Below the pieces are notes generated by a model. The model was not told where the DNA came from. It made no database searches and was given only the letters and a program-made list of their open reading frames with translations. 64,000 bases of DNA from Photobacterium phosphoreum (lineage in GTDB: Bacteria > Pseudomonadota > Gammaproteobacteria > Enterobacterales > Vibrionaceae). A program made the position numbers and the translations under genes. The stretch spans positions 717,857 to 781,856 of the forward strand of contig NZ_MSCQ01000001.1 of the NCBI RefSeq assembly GCF_002954725.1, written 5' to 3'. Positions 59,324 to 64,000 of the stretch are shown one piece after another; within the stretch, counting starts at the first letter, position 1, and the number at the start of each line of letters is the position of its first letter.

Positions 59324-59791
59324 AATGTGTTTTTCTTTAGTAACTTGTTAAGTTAATGGTAGGAAGCCTGACTAGCATAGTAAGATATTGCTTTTTGATT
59401 AGGGATTAATAATAAGTTCAGTTTCAATGGATAAATAAACATAAAAAAAAGATCATTTATTGTATTTCTTTGGTCGTAAACCACACAAAACGACTATTAG
59501 TTAATCTTAAATGTGATATTTCTGGTGTTACTGATATTCATTTTTTTTATTTTTAAAATTTTAATTTCATCTTTGAATACTATGGATTTATAAAAAATCA
59601 AACGCAGGCCAGCATAAATGCAGCCTGATGTCTGTCAAAAAATATCAACGATAAGTAATTTAGTAGATAAATTACGAACACTGTTCTTTTTTTGTGAATT
59701 TATATTTTTTCATTTAACAGCGACATTTTTACATGATAATTTGTCGGCACTTAAATGCAAACATGTTGTCGTTATTGGGAAGGGATTTATC
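59324..59791. other. Long AT-rich region upstream of the OMP gene
   Basis: About 470 bases, strongly AT-rich with T tracts at 59540-59570. It contains an open frame (59618-59860) of poor, hydrophobic low-complexity translation that I do not believe is coding. No clear operators. It may hold upstream activator sites for the OMP promoter. Confidence 0.5.
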
Positions 59792-59820
59792 CTGCATCGA
59801 TATGACTGTTATTTTATAAT
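59792..59820 (+). promoter_or_regulatory. Promoter of the beta-barrel OMP gene
   Basis: A perfect TATAAT (59815-59820) with a weak -35 (CTGCAT, 59792-59797) at 17-base spacing. It would give a leader of about 35 bases. Confidence 0.6.
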
Positions 59821-59845
59821 AGCTGGCTGTTTGCTAATAAATAAA

Positions 59846-59860
59846 ACAATTAGGATTTAA
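59846..59860 (+). promoter_or_regulatory. Predicted sRNA target site over Shine-Dalgarno
   Basis: ACAATTAGGATTTAA, containing the AGGA ribosome site, ends one base before the ATG. It is identical to plus-strand 19936-19950, so sRNA 2 (minus strand) is perfectly complementary over 15 bases; sRNA 1 is complementary over 10, then 4 more after one mismatch. Confidence 0.75.
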
Positions 59861-59861
59861 C

Positions 59862-60413
59862 ATGAAAAAGAATGCACTAGGTTTATTAGTAGCTTTTGCT
59901 GTAATGGCTCCTGTTGCAGCACAAGCTGCTGTTCAACTTCCAGCTGGTACACAAGAAATTGGTGTTCAGGGTAACGCTAAACTAGGCAGCGGTTGGGATC
60001 TAAATTTAAACGGTTCTTACGGTAAATTTATTAAAGACAACTGGGAGCTAGGTGGTACAGCTTCTGTTGCAGCTAAAGACGAAAATGATGCAATCAGCGG
60101 TAAGCTAGGTGTATTCACTGAGTACAACTTTGTTAACTCTACTAACTGGGTTCCTTATGTTGGTGCAGCAACTGAGCTTGCAGCTCTAAACTACAACAAC
60201 AAAGATGGTGCTGATTCTGACTTTGGTCAAAGTGGCGATTCTTGGGCACTAAACCTTAAATTAGCGGCTGGTGTTAAGTACTTCATCAACCCTAACGTTG
60301 CACTAAGTGCAGAAGTTAACTACAACATCGCAACTGACGATATTGAGTTCTCAGGTGGCAAAGCGAAAGACAGCCTAACAAACATCGTATTCGGTACTCG
60401 CTTCTACTTCTAA
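59862..60413 (+). CDS. Small outer-membrane beta-barrel protein
   Basis: 183 aa with signal peptide (residues 1-22, cleavage after AAQA) and an eight-stranded barrel pattern of the OmpX/PF13505 type: alternating residues, Gly-rich turns, and the C-terminal GTRFYF recognised by BAM. Function unknown; not a clear OmpW or OmpA. Its codons are strongly biased (GGT, GCT, AAC, CTA), unlike neighbours, suggesting high expression. The 15 bases over its Shine-Dalgarno are complementary to sRNA 2, consistent with envelope-stress repression. Confidence 0.85.
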   Translation: MKKNALGLLVAFAVMAPVAAQAAVQLPAGTQEIGVQGNAKLGSGWDLNLNGSYGKFIKDNWELGGTASVAAKDENDAISGKLGVFTEYNFVNSTNWVPYVGAATELAALNYNNKDGADSDFGQSGDSWALNLKLAAGVKYFINPNVALSAEVNYNIATDDIEFSGGKAKDSLTNIVFGTRFYF

Positions 60414-60435
60414 GTTTTAGCCCGTATACAGATAA

Positions 60436-60467
60436 TAAAAAACCCGCTAAATTTAGCGGGTTTTTTT
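60436..60467. terminator. Terminator OMP gene / dedA
   Basis: AACCCGCTAAA / TTTAGCGGGTT dyad with A-rich left and T-rich right flanks, bidirectional between convergent genes. Confidence 0.93.
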
Positions 60468-60506
60468 ATAGCTATTGGTTTTGTAAATTAATGTTATAAA
60501 CAGAGG

Positions 60507-61172
60507 CTAAGCGATATTATTTTTTTTAATACGTTTTAACAACCAGCTGCTGAAAAGACTAATAATTGCGATAGCTAATGTAATAAATGGCGCCACCATT
60601 AATATCATGGTCGTTATACGAGCGATATTTTCAGGTAGTAATGTTAATAAATACCCTAATCCTGTGAGTAATAAGATCCAAGCGGTAGCACTTAGCCAAG
60701 CAAAGCGAAAGAAATGTGCTTGGTTCTTAATTCGAAATCCCATCATTAACGGTAATAATGGACGTACAACAGGAATAAATCGCGCAGCAAACAATGCCAC
60801 AATACCATGCCTAATAAGTAGTTTATCTACAGTTTGCATTCGTTGAGGCGGAACCATATCAACCCATCGTTTTACCTTCGGTAAGTGATCAAGCCAACGT
60901 CCTTGCAAATAAGCCAACCAACTACCAATTGCAGAAGCTATTATCAATAATAATACAATTAGCTTGAAATCAATGATCCCCATTGCACCTAATGTGCCAG
61001 CTAAAATAACAATACTGTCACAAGGTAGGGGGGCTGCGGGTAAAAATGCACTTTCTAGCCAAATAACAAAGGTGACACAAAAATAGATCATTACAATACT
61101 TTCAGGGTTTTGTAATGCTGCAAAATCTTGGTGCCATAGCGCTGAAAAAATAGATACAAATGAATCAAGCAT
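60507..61172 (-). CDS. DedA-family inner-membrane protein
   Basis: DedA/SNARE-associated (VTT) family membrane protein; members support undecaprenyl phosphate recycling and membrane homeostasis. 221 aa with about five hydrophobic segments, the re-entrant motif region LPAAPLPCDSIVILAGTLGA, and GRWLDHLPKVKRW...FAARFIPVVRPLLPLMMGF with the conserved R-x3-P. The substrate is not known. Its start overlaps the preceding small gene by eight bases. Confidence 0.88.
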   Translation of the reverse strand: MLDSFVSIFSALWHQDFAALQNPESIVMIYFCVTFVIWLESAFLPAAPLPCDSIVILAGTLGAMGIIDFKLIVLLLIIASAIGSWLAYLQGRWLDHLPKVKRWVDMVPPQRMQTVDKLLIRHGIVALFAARFIPVVRPLLPLMMGFRIKNQAHFFRFAWLSATAWILLLTGLGYLLTLLPENIARITTMILMVAPFITLAIAIISLFSSWLLKRIKKNNIA

Positions 61173-61590
61173 CTATGTAGTCCTTGTAGTCAGAGTCATA
61201 ATTAAAGTAAATGTCGCGGAAATTGAGTAACAGTAACTGCCGACGACTATGGGTAAAACGGTATTGAAAGTTAGCAAGAATAAGAAGTGAATACCGTTGA
61301 TGTTTTGAATAATGACTTGTTACTTGGTGCACTGGTCTAGCGACATTGTTATCACAATATATAACTGGAACAAAATTCTTATTATCTATTTTTGATAACT
61401 GTCGTGTTGTTTGATTATTATTCGATAAAATAATGACATTATCGTGCCAATTCTCTTGATTGGTTGTAATGCTGAATGCTGGGATTTGATGAACAGGGGA
61501 TTGAGACAGTGTAGATGACACCGCCGTACTTGTTGCACTTATTAGTAAAGCGTTTAGCAGTAAGCTAAATAGAGTAAGATAACTCATCAA
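61165..61590 (-). CDS. Hypothetical secreted protein upstream of dedA
   Basis: 141 aa. Hydrophobic N-terminus (residues 2-24) looks like a signal peptide; the rest is Asn/Ser/Gln-rich with no motif I recognise (a single Cys in YCDNN). The eight-base overlap with dedA argues that it is real and co-translated. It might be a periplasmic accessory to the DedA protein, but that is only inferred from position. Confidence 0.6.
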   Translation of the reverse strand: MMSYLTLFSLLLNALLISATSTAVSSTLSQSPVHQIPAFSITTNQENWHDNVIILSNNNQTTRQLSKIDNKNFVPVIYCDNNVARPVHQVTSHYSKHQRYSLLILANFQYRFTHSRRQLLLLNFRDIYFNYDSDYKDYIDA

Positions 61591-61719
61591 CAGTATCGCC
61601 TAAGTATCAAAAATACACTTTTACTCAAAATCATAATCAAAGGCAATGTTTTTATAACACTTTGTAATGGAAATGTTTTTTTAATTCTATCTTTTTATCA
61701 GTTAGTTTATGATTTATAA

Positions 61720-61751
61720 AGAAAAAGCTTCAGTAGTTAGCTGAAGCTTTA
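61720..61751 (-). terminator. Terminator of hdeD-like gene
   Basis: AAAGCTTCAG (61724-61733) / CTGAAGCTTT (61741-61750), U run on the minus strand. Confidence 0.9.
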
Positions 61752-61775
61752 ATCATTATTCTTAACGGATAATAT

Positions 61776-62336
61776 TTATTTAAGAAGGGCTTTTTTCATT
61801 TGTGAACCAATGAAAATAAAGCTAACGCCTTCAAATATTAATGAAACCCCAACAAAGATCCCTAATAGTGACATCGAGAATTGAGGGTTATGCATTAGAT
61901 TAAAGAAATAAACACCAATAATTGTTGATAATAAACCACTGAAAACAATCCAACGCCAGCCTGCAAGGTGCTCTCGACTGCTAAAACCAAACATCATTCG
62001 TGTAATACCATTAAATACCATTGTGGCGATCATAAGAACGGTAATGGTAACTAAGCCAATGAATGGTTGTCCTAGAATGAATAAACCGCCAAGAAGATAA
62101 AATAACGCACTAATGACATACCAAATTTTGGTTTTCCATTGTGGGATACTAAAGGTGTGGTACACCTGTACTAAACCAATAACTAAAAAGATCACACCAA
62201 TAATTGTCGTGATGGTCATGCCAGCCGCAACCGGTAAACTAATGGCGAAAATACCTGCAAGTGCAACGATGACACCCACGATCACAAACCATTTCCACCC
62301 TTTTGTGAGTAAGTTCTTTACTGGATTTTCCATCAT
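61776..62336 (-). CDS. HdeD-family (DUF308) membrane protein
   Basis: 186 aa with six hydrophobic segments in three pairs, as in acid-resistance membrane protein HdeD. GWKWFVIVGVIVALAGIFAI, GVIFLVIGLVQVYHTF and GWRWIVFSGLLSTIIGVYFF show the repeated DUF308 pattern. Physiological role here is unknown. Alone between two terminators. Confidence 0.88.
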   Translation of the reverse strand: MMENPVKNLLTKGWKWFVIVGVIVALAGIFAISLPVAAGMTITTIIGVIFLVIGLVQVYHTFSIPQWKTKIWYVISALFYLLGGLFILGQPFIGLVTITVLMIATMVFNGITRMMFGFSSREHLAGWRWIVFSGLLSTIIGVYFFNLMHNPQFSMSLLGIFVGVSLIFEGVSFIFIGSQMKKALLK

Positions 62337-62584
62337 ATATCCCTTTAATTAAATTATTAATTGTTAGTAAGTTATTGCTATTTAAGGCTGTATTTTATTT
62401 TTCAATAGTAGCCTGAACAATAATAATTACTAGGTATAAAGTGCAACTAATTAGCAATATAAGTTTTTAATGGTATTACTCGAGGAGAAAGGAAGGATAA
62501 ATGTGCGTTGAATCCGTTAATAATGAAAAAAGAAGGTTTGTCAGTAAGAATAGATGTCAGTGAACTCTCAAAAAAAAAGATGTT

Positions 62585-62620
62585 AACAATAAAACTCCAG
62601 ACGAATGGAGTTTTATTGTT
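62585..62620 (-). terminator. Terminator of DUF2062 gene
   Basis: Perfect 15-bp stem AACAATAAAACTCCA (62585-62599) / TGGAGTTTTATTGTT (62606-62620), loop GACGAA. Confidence 0.9.
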
Positions 62621-62635
62621 ATAACTAAGCAACTG

Positions 62636-63160
62636 TTAGCGAGTTTTAGGTATTCGAAATTTACGGCGGTTCCAACTGCGTACAACTGAATAACGCCACA
62701 GCCACCGAATACCGAAGTAACCGATTAAGGCACTTAAAACACTACAGATAAAGCAGCCTAATAAGAATGGGGGGCCGATTTGGCTCATTTGATTTAAGAG
62801 GAAGTCCCATGTTAATTCAAAATGAAAGCCAACATCAGGGCTATGTAATACCCAAGCGCCAAGTCTATAGGCACCGTAAAATAATACCGGCATAGTCACA
62901 GGGTTACTCACCCATACCAATGCGACTGAAAGTGGTAGATTTACGCCAAACATAATAGCTAGACCAGCAGCCATCAACATTTGACTTGGAAGTGGAACAA
63001 AAGCCATGAACAACCCAACCGCAAACGCACCAGAGGCAGATCGTCGGTTTAGGCACCATAAGTTGGGGTTATAAAGTAAATTCCCAAATATTTTTAACGC
63101 TTTTTGGCGTTTAATGACTTCATGACTAGGCAGAAATTTTTTAATGAAATGTCTTGGCAT
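62636..63160 (-). CDS. DUF2062 membrane protein
   Basis: 174 aa. Conserved DUF2062 core: NRRSASGAFAVGLFMAFVPLPSQML, LPLSVALVWVSNPVTMPVLFYGAYRLG, then two further hydrophobic segments and a basic C-terminus. Function unknown. Divergent from comEC with 31 bases between the start codons, so the promoters must overlap the genes or each other. Confidence 0.88.
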   Translation of the reverse strand: MPRHFIKKFLPSHEVIKRQKALKIFGNLLYNPNLWCLNRRSASGAFAVGLFMAFVPLPSQMLMAAGLAIMFGVNLPLSVALVWVSNPVTMPVLFYGAYRLGAWVLHSPDVGFHFELTWDFLLNQMSQIGPPFLLGCFICSVLSALIGYFGIRWLWRYSVVRSWNRRKFRIPKTR

Positions 63161-63191
63161 AATGATTTTTTTTCAAACTGGCTAAGGCCAT

Positions 63192-64000
63192 ATGGTTCAA
63201 ATATTTATAGCGAGTATAAGCGGTTTTCTGTCGTTACATTTTTTCAATATATTGCCACCGTATTGGTATTCATTGTTAATAATAATACCTGGTGTCATTA
63301 TATTCATTATGTATCGAAACGTTATTATTATTTGCTTTTCGCTCGCTATATTATGGGCTGTTTTTGATGCTAATCAATATATTAACGATATAGATAACAT
63401 TCAAAAAAACAGAACTAATATTATCATAGATGTAAGCATTAGTACGCTTTTTAATGAAAATATACCCACAGAGAATTTTGAGGTAAGGGTGCTTAATCGG
63501 TCCTCACCAAATGTTGATTTTGTATTCCCGCTACGATTAATGGTTTTGTGGGAAGATGCACCACCATTGAAGCAAGGGCAAATATGGCGTTTACCGGTTA
63601 GATTAAGCCGTATTGTTGGACGCGTTAATCAAGCTGGATTTGATGTCGAACAATATGCGTTGAGTCGTAGTATCCATGGTCGCGCAATTGTATTAACGGG
63701 AAATAGTGTATTGCCCACACGTTTATCTTCTTCTATTTCATTACGCCAACAATGGCTAGATAAAATTACTCCGTTACTTAAAAATACCCGTAATCAAAGC
63801 TATTTAACGGCTCTAACGTTTGGTCTTAGAGATGGGCTTGAGGCTCAGGATTGGATTTATTTACGTGATAGTGGGTTAGCGCATTTATTAGCCATTTCAG
63901 GGTTACATATTGGGCTGGCGATGTTAGTGGGGTGGTGGTTGGGTTATCTCTTACGATTATGTTTACCACAAACACAATATTGGTTATGGCTACCGTTATT
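63192..64000 (+). CDS. comEC: ComEC/Rec2 DNA uptake channel, 3'-truncated by window
   Basis: Inner-membrane channel that brings single-stranded DNA into the cytoplasm during natural transformation. The frame opens at ATG 63192 (a TAA stop lies three codons upstream) and runs off the window end, giving 269 codons. N-terminal hydrophobic helices, the DUF4131 region with GRVNQAGFDVEQYALSRSIHG, and the start of the competence domain with LRDSGLAHLLAISGLHIGLAM. About 500 more residues are expected beyond the window. Confidence 0.93.
   Translation, partial: MVQIFIASISGFLSLHFFNILPPYWYSLLIIIPGVIIFIMYRNVIIICFSLAILWAVFDANQYINDIDNIQKNRTNIIIDVSISTLFNENIPTENFEVRVLNRSSPNVDFVFPLRLMVLWEDAPPLKQGQIWRLPVRLSRIVGRVNQAGFDVEQYALSRSIHGRAIVLTGNSVLPTRLSSSISLRQQWLDKITPLLKNTRNQSYLTALTFGLRDGLEAQDWIYLRDSGLAHLLAISGLHIGLAMLVGWWLGYLLRLCLPQTQYWLWLPL

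Noticed and set aside
59618-59860. 80-codon open frame upstream of the beta-barrel OMP gene
   Set aside because: AT-rich, low-complexity translation rich in Phe/Leu/Ile, no Shine-Dalgarno, and it runs through the promoter and leader of the OMP gene.
62447-62632. 61-codon open frame between hdeD and DUF2062 genes
   Set aside because: No ribosome site, no motif, overlaps the terminator at 62585-62620.

Overview
This window is ordinary chromosomal DNA of an AT-rich marine gammaproteobacterium of the family Vibrionaceae; Photobacterium is my best guess. The proteins align by eye with E. coli and Vibrio orthologues, and many gene neighbourhoods match those genomes (lapB-pyrF, pspF/pspABC-ycjX-ycjF-tyrR, hexR-pykA, tetR-fadE-fabV, nudL-pabB, hinT-ycfL-lpoB-thiK-ycfP-ndh, plzB-mfd, lolCDE, DUF2062/comEC). 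I see no prophage, insertion sequence, CRISPR array, rRNA or tRNA.

Layout. 1-2 kb: 3' part of lapB (LPS assembly) and pyrF. 2-7.3 kb: leftward sapABCDF peptide ABC transporter. 7.5-12.6 kb: pspF divergent from pspABC with a sigma-54 promoter, then ycjX-ycjF. 12.9-15.8 kb: tyrR, ogt, rimJ. 15.9-19.6 kb: pykA, hexR and a YeeZ-like gene. 19.6-20.3 kb: a gene-free stretch holding three tandem leftward small-RNA genes. 20.3-24.8 kb: a TetR/PsrA-like regulator with its own operator, fadE and fabV. 24.9-31 kb: a PACE efflux pump, phoPQ-like pair, ybjL, grxA and a porin. 31.4-34.7 kb: iron-type alcohol dehydrogenase, acetate permease satP, an AraC regulator. 35-41.8 kb: serine catabolism (L-serine deaminase, sdaC), nudL, pabB, class I fumarase. 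41.9-45.1 kb: pyrC and a chemoreceptor. 45.5-50.2 kb: hinT-ycfL-lpoB-thiK-ycfP-ndh. 50.3-59.3 kb: FKBP, yecH, a GNAT, mfd, a PilZ-like gene, lolCDE. 59.9-64 kb: a small beta-barrel OMP, dedA, hdeD, DUF2062 and the 5' part of comEC.

The main discovery is the sRNA array at 19627-20213 on the minus strand. Each unit has a promoter of identical architecture (GAAC, then 16 bases after the -35 hexamer, then TCTNA) that fits sigma-E, a RybB-type seed (ACUGCUUU), and a rho-independent terminator. The unit nearest tetR begins almost exactly like E. coli RybB. The other two carry a shared block that is antisense to the Shine-Dalgarno region of the beta-barrel OMP gene at 59862: 15 contiguous complementary bases for the middle unit. 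The porin at 30079-31032 has the RybB-type seed complement in its first codons. The window thus appears to contain a three-gene envelope-stress sRNA cluster together with two of its likely OMP targets. From memory, V. cholerae vrrA lies in the same neighbourhood, beside a TetR gene near fadE and fabV; the tandem triplication and these targets are what look new.

Much of the rest is envelope biology (lapB, sap, psp, phoPQ, lpoB, lol, porins) interleaved with central metabolism. Smaller oddities are a TyrR with Tyr in place of the Walker B Asp, a PspF with GSFTGA instead of GAFTGA, a SapA with a lipobox, and a structured leader before the serine deaminase gene.
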